Assembly: GCA_945910005.1 (NCBI GenBank)
Contig: OX246741.1
Coordinates: 12,538,890-12,602,889 of the forward strand
Reading direction: 5' to 3'
Origin: Isoperla grammatica
Lineage: Eukaryota; Arthropoda; Insecta; Plecoptera; Perlodidae
DNA: 64,000 nt
The notes below the pieces were generated by a model. That model made no database searches and was not told the origin of the DNA. It saw nothing but the letters and a program-made list of their open reading frames with translations. Position numbers and translations under genes: made by a program. How positions within the stretch are numbered: position 1 is the first letter of the stretch; every line of letters starts with the position of its first letter. Shown here one piece after another: positions 24,414 to 52,798 of the stretch.

Positions 24414-27400
24414 CTACAACTACCAATTACACTTTCGTGACCAAATTACCGTCTTTGGTCGATAAAGAAGTCCTATATAAGGTGTAAAGTGGGCAATAAG
24501 GGTGTCCATTTTGATGCTAGTCGATTAGTGAAAAATTAATTCCAAATCAGTAATTGTTGTATAAGTACACTAGGCTAGAATATTGTAATTATTATGGTAG
24601 AAAAAAGTATGTGTTTAGGCCTACTATAAGGATGCATACGTAGGAAAGATGGAAGAAAAATACTGTGGACATATTTAAAAATCGAAGGTAGGGTAATGGA
24701 AACGTGGACATAAGAATTGTTGAGTAGGGGAACAAGATACACGTTCTGGGAAAGAGTCCCTTCGCGTCTTCTAGATTAATTAAATGTCCTCATTAATTCG
24801 GTTATTTTGTTAGAGGCGACAGGAGTGCATGATTTATCTGAGGGTGTATCACATTTACAGTAGAAGATGCGCGCTTAGAGAGTTATACTTCTTGAGACGC
24901 ACAAGCGGCGTTGATATAATAGGTCATAACATTAGTTGCTGATGAAACGTCAGTAGGCGTGTTTACCATCATTGCATTGAACTTTTTAATTAGACGACAA
25001 ATGACGTTCGCCTTTGTTTTGTTGTTGTTATTTATTTCTACGCGTTATAGCCTTATTTACAGTCTATAAATAAATACATACAAACCCGGTTGTGAAATGG
25101 CAGTGTTGCGTTGCTCACATCACAATGATAATCTGCCAGGTTTTAATACAGACTTGGGCATCTTTAGGAGATTTTCATCTTTATAAGCTCATCCTACTTA
25201 TCGTCTGGATTTTCCCCCCAAAAAATGTGGAAGTAAAACCCAAATATCATCGTCATCGAATCACAACATGAAGTGACATATGACATAGGCATACTCAAAT
25301 CATATTATTGACTCATATATGGGGAGAACACTGATATTGACTCACATCACCCGCTTATCATCTAAGTAAGCTCCAAATATAAATATAACGTGCAGAGCAG
25401 CGGGTCACTTTCCTCTGGGAATTGTCTATAAAACTTGCTCATGTACTTATTGACTAGACTAGGCAAATATTTGCTGAGCGATGGCACTAAGTACTCAGTG
25501 ACTGTATAAATGGTAAATTCCTAACATTGACAAGTGTATCCCGTTCTTTGTACGGGGCAGATAATACCTTAAAACCAATTTCATCATCAGTGACAAAGGC
25601 TTCGCCTCAGATTAATCTTCGTAAAGCGATAATTAATAATAATAATGACGCAGATAACATAGTATCCCCTCCTAAATACCATCCCTCAGAGTTCGACGCG
25701 CCTGTCACTACCCGCTCTCCTAAATCCCCGAAAAAATATAAATATTTATATACATTACACTGTAGTTGTTTTCCATGCCATTCAGCTGTCTATCATTGGA
25801 CTAGGTGGACTGTAGGCTGTGAATATCGCTTGATTGTCAGTTCTTGACTCTAGTGAACCGCCCCTAGGTGGAAGGGAAGGGGTTAGGAAAAGGTCAAGTC
25901 ATATTAGCCTAACGAGTATTACGGGTACGCGAGGGGGATTTCCAAAGATAATTAGAATCAATCAAGATTTACGCTCAAATGATTCTGGAAATTGAATTTC
26001 TTTTCCTCGGGGAAATCCTCCGATGGCCTCATTCCTTAGAGAAGACAAAACAGGACTTCCTGCGTCGTCATTATCAAACTTAATATGATCGATTAAATCA
26101 CACGAGGCATCTGGAATCAGTTATGTTTGATATTTGAAGGGGTTTGAGTATAGGAACGTTCGACTGACTGAAGACTGGTAAAGATATTGAAATTGTTTAA
26201 CATTTAAGGCATGTTTATCACTTTTTCAGTAGAGCACTATACGCAGACGATGCTTTTTATAAAACCCCAATTTTGAATTAGTCTCGCGTGTTCTGCTTCT
26301 ACCCAACACGAATTTAACTAACACTAAAATGTTTGTCGTAGGTTGAGAAACCTGCCGGGATATCTGAGGTTCGGGCCCCGACCTATTTGCTACCAGGGTC
26401 CTATAAATTGTGTTTTACTTGCGTTCTTGGAGAGATATGGTTGCAAGGTATAGGCCCTTCAAGGAAATAATTGTGCGGACAAAATTCAAATTCAGGAAGT
26501 CAAGTTTGTACGCGGTATTTTTCTCAATTCTAAGAAAGCAATTAGTGTACTGTGGCGTGGGCGGGGGTTGTAAGCTTTGAGGGGGGTGGGGGGGACAGTG
26601 ACAAAACGGAAGTGAATTATTTTCTAGAATACTAAAGAGCCTCGCTTTCTGTCTGTCCAAATTGTTTGTGTTTTCAAGAAGGTATTTTTCCCCTTGTGGT
26701 CTTTTCCGCGCACTACTACCATACAACATTGAACTCCTTGTTTGACGTTTAATGAAATGTTCTGCGAAGCCGTCGGCTTTGTTTGCTTATCGTGTTGTTT
26801 AAGACGACCGTCGTTAACATCGCCGTCGTTAACATCCCCGTCTTATCTCTATAATCAATCCATGCGCAAAGGATTTGGCCGAGCGGAAACTAATTGCAAT
26901 TGGGAACATGCGTATACATTTTTTAATCGACCTTTAAATACCTTTTCTCTCATGAAATAATGTTGTTTCTTTGTTTGAAATTTTGACGGATCAGTCTATG
27001 CCTCAAAATAATTAGTTACGAGCTGGTCTTACAATCTCCTAATAACAAAGTTATTTGTAGCAATTAAGCTATTTGGAGGATTTCAAGGGTTTTGATTGGT
27101 GATTGCCATGAAGACAACAAGCTATTCGACGAATAAATAGTTATTGGGACATTGTAAGTCTGGACCTAGGTCCACTTGATCTCCGACTACTGGAGGCTCG
27201 TCGGACCCTCCGATATATACGTTTTTTGTGTGATAAAAATCGTACGCGTGTTGCCTATTCTTTGTGTATGGCTCATAGTTTATTTGGTTTACAGTCATGT
27301 CTTACCGTTCGTCACAAATGAAATGTCAACAAAGCCACCATTGAAGAGTTGTAACGTTTAAACGTCTGCCGTAGACACAGACAGACATGTCTGGATAATG

Positions 27401-28749
27401 GAGGGACTTGTGTTGTACAATTCATCAAACGTTTCTATTTGTAAGGTAAACGTTACACGAAGCAGATGCCAACGAAAATGCGTAGATAGATACGTTTCTG
27501 AGCTTCAATGAATTGGATGTGGAATCTAGATTTTTGGCATCGTTCTGCGTATACAAAAAAATATTTAATTTCAAAAGTGAGGAAAGATTTTCATTCATTA
27601 AAATTTGCCACGAATGCCACACATTGTTGTGGCGGGAAATCGCAGTGTGAAGTCACCAATCACATTCAAATAAATTAATGATTACGCACTATAACTCGAT
27701 CGTGCCTACGCCACAGCAAAGATTATCTCAGTAATCTTTGGTCACAGTGCAATCAGTGCATATCATGTCCAGAGATCAAGGCCGAAACATGTTGGGTTTT
27801 ATGAACTTTCTTCGAGTTTTATCTAATTTAAAAGAAAACGATTCCAGAGCCAACAATTAGTTTTCGTGCTCTCTTTATTGAATATCAAAATAAAAACAAA
27901 TTACGATGAATTTAGGCTACTTGAATCCGAAAAATGTTCTAATTTTGTACCGACATTCTCAACGCAATTTTTAGGGTTCAGATCAAGTTCGTCTGCTTCC
28001 GTTTTGAACATATTTCTATTCGGCAACCACATTCCACTTCGGTTTTCATACCGGCACTAATCACTAGACACCACTCCAGACATGAGGAGTTGCTCTCCGT
28101 GCTTCGTGTACTTCGTTAATGATTATGAAGTGAAGTATGCGGTGCTCATTATAAATGCAAAGAACACTGCTGCCTGCCTCGCATTAATTTATCATCTTGC
28201 GTTACGAGAGCATTCTGTGAAATAGGCTGTGGACGGGAGTTTCAAGTTTCAACTTGTGGTTGTTGTTGTTGTCTTTCGCTGCTTTGGCTACTAGGCTTAT
28301 CTCTCATAACCGATATCTTTTGATACTTGAGAAGATGAACACAAGTTAATATGCGTTGCCCGTTGTTGGGTAAGTTCCCAAAATTAAAGAACGTTTTAGG
28401 ATATTTCTCGAAATTAACATTACTTTCTGGTTGCACACGGACAACATTGAAATTATGTATGGCTCAATAAGGAAGCCAGCCAGATACTTTTATGCAATTT
28501 CGGATATAAAAACTGGATTTAAAAGTTTCAAATATTGTAGTCGTGGGGGATCTTATTTTATTTACTATATGCCTATAATTATCACTTCATTAAAAATATC
28601 TAATTTAAAATACCTTCCATATACTGATTTTGATTTTTGAAATTTCTTTCTTACTTTCTGGTTCTTGTCGTTTTACGTTCTACAAGAATCATCGTTATCA
28701 TCACCAACATCAACATCATCTTTAACATTAAAGACAGCATGAAAACAAA
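24414..28749. other. Long non-coding stretch upstream of RSK
   Basis: No exon could be assigned. A short N-terminal RSK exon should lie here or further upstream but was not found. Dispersed repeat fragments occur at about 27095-27150 (AACAAGCTATTCGACGAATAAATAG, also at about 43377) and 27168-27205 (CCACTTGATCTCCG, also at about 15153 and 53905). Confidence 0.5.
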
Positions 28750-29172
28750 CAACAATACACATCTTAGCACATTTGTTATACCTACCTAATGTTGTTTACA
28801 TTTATTTTCACCTTATTTTTGTGTGTTCTTAATTAACATTACAACAAATGTTTCTTATCTATTTATGTAATTATTTACATATTTATTTATTTATTCATTT
28901 TTTTAATTTTTTTTTTTTTTTATTATATTTATTTAAAGTACTGATAAATTTGCCATTCCAAATTTTTTACAACAATACACATCTTAGCACATTTGTTATA
29001 CCTACCTAATGTTGTTTACATTTATTTTCACCTTATTTTTGTGTGTTCTTAATTAATTAACATTACCACAAATGTTTCTTATCTATTTATGTAATTATTT
29101 ACATATTTATTAATTTTTTTTTTTTTATTATATTTATTTAAAGTACTGATAAATTTGCCATTCCAAATTTTT
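28750..29172. repeat. 220-bp tandem duplication just upstream of the first RSK exon seen
   Basis: CAACAATACACATCTTAGC at 28750 recurs at 28970. The two copies match closely through ACCTACCTAATGTTGTTTAC to CTGATAAATTTGCCATTCC, differing mainly in the length of the T/TTTA tracts. The second copy ends about 70 bp before the splice acceptor at 29240. Confidence 0.85.
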
Positions 29173-29240
29173 TTCGCAAAAGTAAATCGTCTCCGGATTG
29201 AATCAATGTTCAATAAATAACACTTGTTTGGTTGTTCCAG

Positions 29241-44636
<15,396 letters not shown>

Positions 44637-47375
44637 GGCTGACCGTGTTGCAATAACGTTGGTGTCGTCGAACTGACTTCACAAATTGACTCGCAAGTTT
44701 GAAATGTTGACTGCAATTGCCTGATACGACTGCCTTAAACGTGGGCATGTATTTCAATACTGAAGTGAATTCTTTATTGTAGTTACTGTTTTAAATGCAT
44801 TTAAGAAGAGACGAAGAAGAATTATACATGCAATCGGTGGGAAGATCCGATATTGAATTCGGCAAAATAATCTGTGAACAACATCACAATCATCAATTGT
44901 TTCCCACACAAAAAACAAGGAAGTTTACACCATAGATAACAAAATCAAGTAGAGTTTTGCCTCATCAATGGGTTGTGAAAGTTAGTGACGATACAATATT
45001 TGCTGGCGCAACTGATACATAGCCGTTCAAGTGCAAGACTAACTCAAATGTCAAGATATTTACGTTTATTGTACATAATAATATTGTTACACTATTACAG
45101 ACCCTTTAGGGAATTCGTGTTATTCGGGGTGCTACAAACAGAACTGGACCTTTTAAGTCTGTGCGATAGACTGCGAACAGACCGGTTATTTCATAAAGAT
45201 GTGTTAAATATTTTACATGCAGGTATAGTTTGTTCCTACAATTTTTGAAATTTTTCCCCGACTTCTTACAAGTATGTGACTTAATCGAAGCCTTTCTTAT
45301 TACAAGCATGTAGAAGAAACTAATTTGTATTGTTGGAAATTTATCGAGACGTGAGGGTAAATGGTATGTGTCTTAAATCTTTACAAATCAATTGAGAACT
45401 GCATTGTATGGGATGCATGCAGGCTATGTTTAGTAGTTTCTTCTCTCAGAAGTAGTGTGAATATATCCTATGTTAATGTAACTCTCTTGCCAAATGTCTG
45501 TGACAGTTTGTTGTATAGTAGTGAGATCTCATTTATTACAGGTCAATTTCTTTCTACGTGTTTAAAGAGAAGGATTGTCTAGGTAGACACAATTCCCATG
45601 AGGAGGATTTGCCATCGTCTACCTAACATATGTACTCGACTGTTAGTCGCACACGTTTAAAATTAAACTTCTGTTTTAAGTTCATTTAAAGTGCACTAAC
45701 CTACCCATTCCTGATTGAGAAATATTGCTTTCTCATTATTTCACAAGTCACAGCTTTTTGCATTTATATACTGTTATCTTCTCTAATTTATTTGCTTTGA
45801 GTTGGTAATTGAAAGTAGAGATAAGAAGTATGTATCTATATTTGGTTTTGGAGCATTGTTGTAATTGTAAGAAGTTGCATTACTTTCAGCTTTATTACTT
45901 ATTAGTTATTACTTTATTGTGCGATCCATAATCGAGTATACATATGTGGTAGCTCATTTTGGAAATGGCAAATGTTGTTATAGTTTAAAACTGTTATTTT
46001 CAAGAATTTTTTCACAATTGTGTAAAAATTGAACAAGTTCCGTAACTGATTCATACATTTACAAGTTGGTAGTATTCTTTACACTGTGCTCGCTTGTTAT
46101 TTTTTGAGAGGGTATTGTACTCAATAGTCTACTTGTACTATACAATGTAAGCTATAGTGTCAGCAGCATGTTTACTGTACTACTGTGTGATTCCATTTTC
46201 TTTTTGCTCAGTGCTGTAGTTTCCACAAGTTTGAATATAAATGTGCTCGTTGCGTGCATTTCAGCACAAATTCGAATGCACCGTAACTTAAGCTAATTTT
46301 AATTTTTAAGCTTGTATAGTTATTAATAATATATACATGGGGAGGAGTGCTAGCCTCCTAAGTATGGTATGGTCATAATACCTGCGTTAAGTTTGAAACG
46401 ATATATTTTATATGCACTCTCCTGTACTACTTCCATTAATGTTAAATAATTGCTTTGCCACAGTACAATATAAATTCTTGTTGTAAATATGTGTAATTAA
46501 AATATGTTTGTTTATCAACTATGTCATTGTGTTTCAATTGATCCTGTACCCCTCCAAACACAAATTTAATTTCATATTATGGTCGCTTCCCGTTAATTGC
46601 TGTCCCAGCACTTTCAGTAAATATTCTGGACATAGTGGGGCTTTTTCGTTCAGCAGCTTCAGGTTGCATTCCGTAAGACGACCGCTCGACCTGGCTCGTC
46701 ATGTCTGGTCGACGCCTCGACTCGTCAGTCCCTTTTGGTAAAGGAACCAGGTAATGATAGAAGGCTAGGCAGGGCTGCCACTTTTACAGATTTCATCCGT
46801 AAATACGGATATTTAAGTCTCCATACGGATCAGTATCATATCAAGCTGCTAATCAACTTTGTGCATCATGTAGAGTATAGGCTACAAACTCGGTGTATTG
46901 CTGTAACTAACTGTGTTCTGTAAATAACTGTATTTTCAAACAATACGATTATGTATGTATTTATTTTTTAGACATATACTTTTAATGACATAAAAATTAA
47001 CGTCTTATGGATTGACCTGTACACCATCATCTAGCATGATATTAATTGTACGTGATGAAATAAATTATTGCTGGGATTGTCCGCTTAAAACTCTTGGTTA
47101 TTCCTATCGATCAGAAAGAAGCAGACATTCCAATATTTGTATTTTCCCGCACATTCTTTTTACTAGTAGTAAAGACGGCAGTGAGCACGGCCATGTTGGT
47201 TTCTTTAATTGTTGTGGTGTCAGGTTGTCAGCTGTGTTGATTCTGCTGTTTCAGATTTGGAGTGGGATCGTTTTGACAGATCCTTTTTTCGAAATAACTC
47301 ATGTTTTGAAATTAATCGTTTGACCTCTAGGGTACACTAGGTTTGAGATTTCATTCATCAAACCTTTTCTTCAAC
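44637..47375. other. RSK 3' UTR and spacer to DYNLT
   Basis: AT-rich with no coding frame recognised. The RSK 3' UTR probably spans most of 44637 to about 46510; the best visible weak polyadenylation signal is ATTAAA near 46496. A block at about 46770-46830, GGCTGCCACTTTTACAG then TCCGTAAATACGGAT, looks like a transposon end. DYNLT's promoter must lie before 47376 but no distinct motif was found. Confidence 0.55.
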
Positions 47376-47396
47376 ATGGAAGAAAAAGGAGAAGAG
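47376..47396 (+). CDS. DYNLT1: DYNLT exon 1 (seven codons)
   Basis: ATG plus acidic codons (MEEKGEE), then donor GAG|GTGAGT. It is too short to be found by frame length alone; the choice rests on the donor, the phase and the length of the family's variable N-terminus. Confidence 0.8.
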
Positions 47397-50300
47397 GTGA
47401 GTTTAAGGCTTAGGGCCTAGGTACTTAGGAAGGACCGCAAGGGCCTGGGTATAGGCCTAGGCTTAAGCCCTAGGCCCTAGTCCCGAATTTGGTATTCTGC
47501 TAGGGTCCCCACTTAGACATATGAGTCATGTGATGAGTCATGGGCTTATTGCCATGTATGGTGGGCCGGTAAAGCCTTTCTGTGTTCAAGAATTTGTACA
47601 TCTAGACCTAGGCCCTAGGCCTAGGTTCTAGTTCTAGTAGGCCTAGCTAGTAGAACTAGTAGAAGAAGGTAGGGCTAGGCCTCTAGGCCAGATAGGCACC
47701 TAGGCTGAGGGTTATCAATTATTACATGAAGAGGTTTGGGCTTATTCATTCCAAATTTTACGTGCGTTAACGAGCTTGAATTCTAAGCTTAAGAAATTGT
47801 ATAAGACTAATTATTAGGGATTGTAATATGTGTACAGAAGGCACAACACTAGACCTCTAGGCTCTAGGGTAGACTAGGCCCTAGGCCTAGGCCTATGCCT
47901 AGCTAGGCCTATTATCTATTTGTTATTTAAACATTTAATTGCCTTCCTCTTCGTACAAAACATAAGTAGGCCCTAGACCTACGACTACCGGTAGGCCTAT
48001 TTGACAAACGTAGCCTCTGTGCTTTTGTTAATTTGGAACATCTCAATTAGGTCACATGCCTAACTCCCATTCAATTAGGGCGGGCATTTATCTTAACAGT
48101 GGCTCACAGAACATAAAGCACAACAAAAAGTGACTAGGCCTAGGACAACAAGCACCTCAAAAAGTTTTCTTCAAAACAGATTGGGGCTTCTTGTAGCCAA
48201 TCCTATAGGCCTAACAGGCATGGAACCAAGTGAAATTCGCATTACGAAATGAAACGAAACTGTAGTTATAGGCCTACCCTTAAAAATGATCATTGTGGAC
48301 TAGGCCTAGGTAGACGTTGTATCGGCATGCGAATATACAAATTTTGAATCGCGAAATAACGTGATTTGGAGATTTAACCACGAAATATCTGTATTCGCGA
48401 AATAAGGCCGAAGTGACAAAAAAGTGTTAAATATTGGTCAAAAATAAGTGTCAGTAAAAAAAAAATGCACAAAACAGTTTTAAATATAAAGAAAATAAGA
48501 ATTACTGTACACCTACACACGAATGACTCGTCGCCTTTGTTTGAGTACCTAATATTTCTTTATTAAATTGATAATAGGGCCTAGGCCTATAAGCCAAAAC
48601 CTGACAAGCACTAGCTTAATCGACTACGGGCAATGTCCCAATCGGGAATCAAACCCAAAACCCTCATACACTGTCTGTAAGCATAGCCTAACTTTTTTGC
48701 TTGCTAGGCGCCTTATAAAAATAACACCGCCAAAACGCGAAATTTACACTTTGAAAAACAAAATTCAGGAAAAAATAAATCCATTTCTGTAGGACTCTAC
48801 TAATGGGTCAGAAACAGTAGCTTGATGGGCTGTGTGTCTGCAACCATTTTAGGTTGCAAGTAAAGTTAGGCTTATGCACCTGCTACCTTCTGACAACTTG
48901 GATTTTTGTATGCAGTGGCATATTAATGTTTGTTACCCCTTCTTCTTCTTTCAAACACCCAGACTTGTAACTTGTAACTTCATCTACTCTGCGGCGGCGC
49001 ACCTCGCCAGTGGCAGATTCCCCCTCCCACCCACTTCCGGCCATAGCCGTGTGTCAAGTTTTAATAAAAGGGCATTGCTTACAAGATTAAAATACATGTT
49101 ATAGTGGTCCTTCCCGCCCTTTTCTGCATTATACCCCTTGAAAGTAGTGAGTCCATAAATGTTAAAAATAAAGTAAAAAAATCAATGTTATATTTAAAAT
49201 GTCACGAGCCGTGACCCACACAGCCAGCCACTCTACAAGTCAGGTACTAAATATTACTAATAATAATACTAAAGTAACAGGTAAATGTTCTATTACTAGT
49301 CAGGTACATAGCATGGGAATCCCCCCCTCAGGTACAAAAGTATCACCGGAGATGAGCCCCACTTGTCAGGTACTTATGTAGGCTATGTGGCTGCCTGTAG
49401 CCACTGCCCCGGCCCTAGCCAAACCCCCCCCCCTAACCCCCACCCCCCACCCTTAGTGCTGCTTTAAAACCCCTCAATGTCCGCTGCTCAACCACCTCCC
49501 CCAACAATCCATTCCATTCCCTTACCGTCCTATCAACAAATGAATACTTCCCAATATCCGTTCTCCTCCCTACCCTTTGATATTTCCATTTGTGGTCACG
49601 TCTTGCACAGTACTCCCCCCTCTCCATTCTGCCTTGAATTTCCTTCCAACCTCTCATTCCCCTTGATACCCTGTACAAATTGCATAGCCTCTCCTTCTTC
49701 CTTCTCTCCTCCAATGATTCCCACCCCAGTTCCCTCATCATTTCCGTAACGCTTTCGTAAACCCTACCCGCTCTTCCACCCCCCTCCCCATCCTGCCACC
49801 TCCTCCTTCCCATTACCATCCTTGCCGCTCTCCGCTGTACCTTCTCCACCTCAGTGACATCCCCCTTTCTATACGGGTCCCATGCTGTGCTGCCGTACTC
49901 CAGCACTGGCCGCACCACAGTCTTGTAGGCCTTATCCTTAACTTCCCTCCTCGCTCCCTTCAAACTTCTCATCACAAATCCCAAAGCCCTGTTTCCTTTT
50001 CTAACCACTTCCTGAATCTGCTCCCCCCACCCCATATCCTCCGACAGCATGACCCCAAGGTACTTATATTTCCTTACCCCCTCCAACCTCTCTCCCATGA
50101 TTGTATACTCCCTCCCCTCTCTCTTCACCCTCCGTGAAAACCTGACCACCTTACACTTTCCCACACTCAATCCCATTCTATTCTCCCCAATCCAATCCTC
50201 AATCCTTTTCAAATCCGCCTATAATTCCTCAGCATCCTCGAGTCCCCTAACCACCCTATACACCACGCAGTCGTCAGCGAACATTCGTAACTTCGATGTA

Positions 50301-52798
50301 ACTTGCCCCCCCCCAATGTTATTTATAAAAATTATAAACAGCAACGGCCCCAAAACTGACCCCTGTGGCACCCCGGATGTAACTCTAATACTTCCCGAAT
50401 GGCTGTTCCCCACCTTCACAAATTGCACCCTATTCCTTAAAAAGTCCCTAATCCATCTCACCACCCCTTTATCCTTCACCGCCTCATCCACCTTTCCCAT
50501 CAACAGTTCGTGATCCACTTTATCAAAAGCCTTCTCGAAATCTAAAAACACCGCGTCCACCTCCTCACCCTCATCCAATGCCTCGCCTATGTCCTGTACC
50601 AACCCCGCCAATTGTGTTTCGCATGAATACCCCCCCCTAAAACCGTGCTGTGACTCAGAGAACCACCCCTCCCCTTCCAACACCCTTCTAATATACCCTG
50701 CCAAAATCCCTTCCATAATCTTACTCCCGACCGATGTCAGGCTGACGGGCCTGTAATTTTCCACCTTCTCCCTATCCCCCCCCTTATGTATCGGTACTAC
50801 CATCCCCTCCCTCCATCCCTCTGGTATTTTACCCTCCCTTAAAGATTTTCTGCATATATCCCCCAAGTACCTTACAATGGCCTCCCCCCCAATCTTTAAA
50901 AACCTACCCATTACCCCGTCCTGCCCTGGCGCCTTCCCGGCCCTCATTTTCCCTATTATTTCCTTAACATTACTGTTAGATATACTAAGTGAATCTTCCC
51001 CCCTCCCCCCTTGCCCTCGATCCCCCTCCATCCCTCCATCCCACCCCTGCTGAAACACCCTCCCATAATGATCATTTAGCGCCTGCGCTTTTTGCCCGTC
51101 CTCTGTAAATTCCTGCCCCCCCTCCCCCTTAATTGTCGGGATTTCCCCCCTTCCTTTTTGATTTTTCAGGTATTGGTACAATTTCCTCCCCTTGCCATTC
51201 CCTACCCCCTCATCCTCCTCCATCAGCCTCAACAAATACTCATCCCTTGCCTCCCTCTTAGCCCTGTCCAAGGTTGCCTTCCATTCTTTAAGGTTTTCCT
51301 TCCCCTTCCCTGTTCTTTTATACCTGCCATACACCGCCCTACACTTTCTTTTTAGCCACTTAATTCTTTTATTATAGTACGGTGGCTCCCCATCCCTCCC
51401 ATTCTTCCCTCTCGGCACATATCTTTCCATTAACTCCCTAAACATTTCAAGAAAGCTTCAAGAAAGACTTGAAACTTATGCTGTCTGAATAAAGTATTTT
51501 CAAGTGCTTGGTATAGGCCAATGTGGTAATTGAAGACCTTATTGCTAGTTGTTTTGTTTTGTCTTCACTTTAGTCCCAATTTGTCGTGGATGAGGTCAGC
51601 ACAATTATCAAGGAAGCAATTGAAAACTCGATTGGAGGCAATACATACATGCACAACAAAGTGAACCAGTGGACGTCAGCTGTGGTCGAAACATGCCTGA
51701 GTGGTCTTACAAAGCTGCAGAAACCATTCAAATATATTGGTAAGTGCCTAATCATCACTGTTTGGACTAAAATAACCGATACTGAAAAAGTGCTATCTGG
51801 CTGTCATAATAGATCCATTTTTAGCAAGGGATGTAGGCCTACCGACTCCAATACGAATTCGTAGACATCGGCGATATTGGTTGATATTTGCACCATCGCC
51901 GCATCACATTACATCACTGACATTGTTGGCGGCCATATACCTGTACATAAGGTATTGCAGTTCCTACACATAGCGTCCATCATACCGTACTTCGAGTCAT
52001 TGTTGTAGACAAACAAATGAGCATATTGCGTACGGTACCAAGAATATATATCCTGTCCTTTTCAGTGGTTAGCATCCCTGCTTCCAATGCAGAAGGTCCT
52101 GGGTTCAAATCCTGCTTCAGGCAGAAGTTTTTTAACTTCTATTGTGGATTCAATTCCATTACTTCTTGGCTTAGGAATAAGTAAACGGTGACTTTGGAGC
52201 CGTCCTAGCAACGAAGCACTCAATAAATTCAAAGTTGTTCTGAATCGGCCTTGTTGATTCTGGCATTCGTCCTCAGGTGTTCACACTGTCCAATCACTGA
52301 TTCATATGTTTCGTATTTGAAATATCAATCTTTGATTGGTTATCGCTCACTCGTCGATGGTGTTCGAAGCCTACAGGGTTGGTTTAGTCGCTTTAAATTA
52401 AAGTCCCCCACTGCAAATCAGTTTAATTACTGAGTGGGTAGACTCTAAATGTGAATTTATTTATTTTTATTTATTTACGCAGTCACGTGTATCTATACGG
52501 TCAATATGTAAACAGCCACTTTGGAGCCATCATAGCAACAAGGCGAATTACTATATACTGTCCCGCACTGAAAATCAGTTTCTATAACTGAGTGGGTACA
52601 GTAAATAGAAATGTAATTCATTATAATGTATGTTGTTATGTGTTTGCAGTGACGTGTACCATCATGCAGAAAAACGGGGCAGGACTCCACACTGCCAGCT
52701 CGTGTTTTTGGGATAATACGACTGACGGCAGCTGCACCGTCCGCTGGGAGAACAAAACGATGTACTGCATTGTTTCAGTATTTGGCCTTGCAATTTAA
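47376..52798 (+). CDS. DYNLT1: Tctex-type dynein light chain (DYNLT1/3), 3 exons
   Basis: Light-chain subunit of cytoplasmic dynein that dimerises and links the motor's intermediate chain to cargo. Exons 47376-47396, 51574-51739 and 52650-52798 join in phase (0, 1) to give 111 residues plus stop; vertebrate DYNLT1 has 113. It carries the family blocks [61 protein letters not shown] and [17 protein letters not shown]. The ATG at 47376 follows a purine-poor leader, CTTCAAC, and starts a seven-codon exon, MEEKGEE. The large first intron holds an antisense LINE, and the second holds SINEs. An AATAAA signal lies at 53094-53099. Assignment to DYNLT1 rather than DYNLT3 is by general similarity. Confidence 0.96.
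47397..49200. other. DYNLT intron 1, first part: TAGGCCTA-rich DNA
   Basis: Very many copies of TAGGCCTA, CCTAGGCC and GCCCTAGG occur, densest at 47400-47480, 47600-47700 and 47860-48000. They are palindromic and irregularly spaced, not a tandem array. No exon seen. Confidence 0.75.
49201..51445 (-). mobile_element. CR1-like LINE, 5' truncated, antisense in DYNLT intron 1
   Basis: On the minus strand an open frame from 51445 to about 49433 encodes the reverse transcriptase and C-terminal domain of a non-LTR retrotransposon, interrupted only by TAG at 50219-50221 (complement). Visible are [74 protein letters not shown] and the catalytic FADD, then [32 protein letters not shown] and WNGL. The endonuclease is missing, and upstream of 51446 the frame closes. 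The 3' region (49201-49432) has repeated ACCTGAC motifs in place of poly-A, as is usual for CR1-type elements. The clade is judged from motifs. Confidence 0.9.
51574..51739 (+). CDS. DYNLT1: DYNLT exon 2
   Basis: Acceptor CACTTTAG, encoding [19 protein letters not shown] to KPFKYI, ending in phase 1 at ATTG|GTAAGT. It covers the N-terminal helices that bind the dynein intermediate chain region. Confidence 0.97.
52050..52450 (+). repeat. SINE with tRNA-Gly-like head in DYNLT intron 2
   Basis: CAGTGGTTAGCATCCCTGC then TTCCAATGCAG and GGGTTCAAATCC (B box 52102-52112) closely follow a glycine tRNA with TCC anticodon. The body at 52181-52441 (GTAAACGGTGACTTTGGAGCC ... CAATAAATTCAAAGTTGTTC ... CCTACAGGGTTGG) matches 41058-41284. 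It ends in TTTA-rich DNA. The acceptor stem does not close, so this is a retroposon, not a tRNA gene. Confidence 0.75.
52500..52610. repeat. SINE-body fragment
   Basis: GTAAACAGCCACTTTGGAGCC...CATAGCAACA and CACTGAAAATCAGTTTCTATAACTGAGTGGGTA repeat parts of the SINE just upstream and of about 18870-18950 and 34350-34395. It lies close before the last DYNLT acceptor. Confidence 0.6.
52650..52798 (+). CDS. DYNLT1: DYNLT exon 3
   Basis: Acceptor TGTTTGCAG. It encodes [20 protein letters not shown] and ends VSVFGLAI before TAA (52796-52798). This is the conserved beta-sheet half that forms the dimer and cargo groove. Confidence 0.97.

Noticed and set aside
25527..25847. Open frame with a protein-like start (SSSVTKASPQINLRKAII...) upstream of RSK
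   Set aside because: No ATG, no convincing acceptor or donor in the right phase, and no similarity to RSK N-termini that I can see. It is followed by ordinary AT-rich sequence.
49477..51377. Long plus-strand frames rich in proline and serine
   Set aside because: They are the antisense shadow of the G-rich LINE reverse transcriptase on the minus strand.
52055..52125. Possible tRNA-Gly (TCC) gene
   Set aside because: The anticodon arm and B box fit, but the acceptor stem does not pair and a SINE body follows. It is treated as a SINE head.
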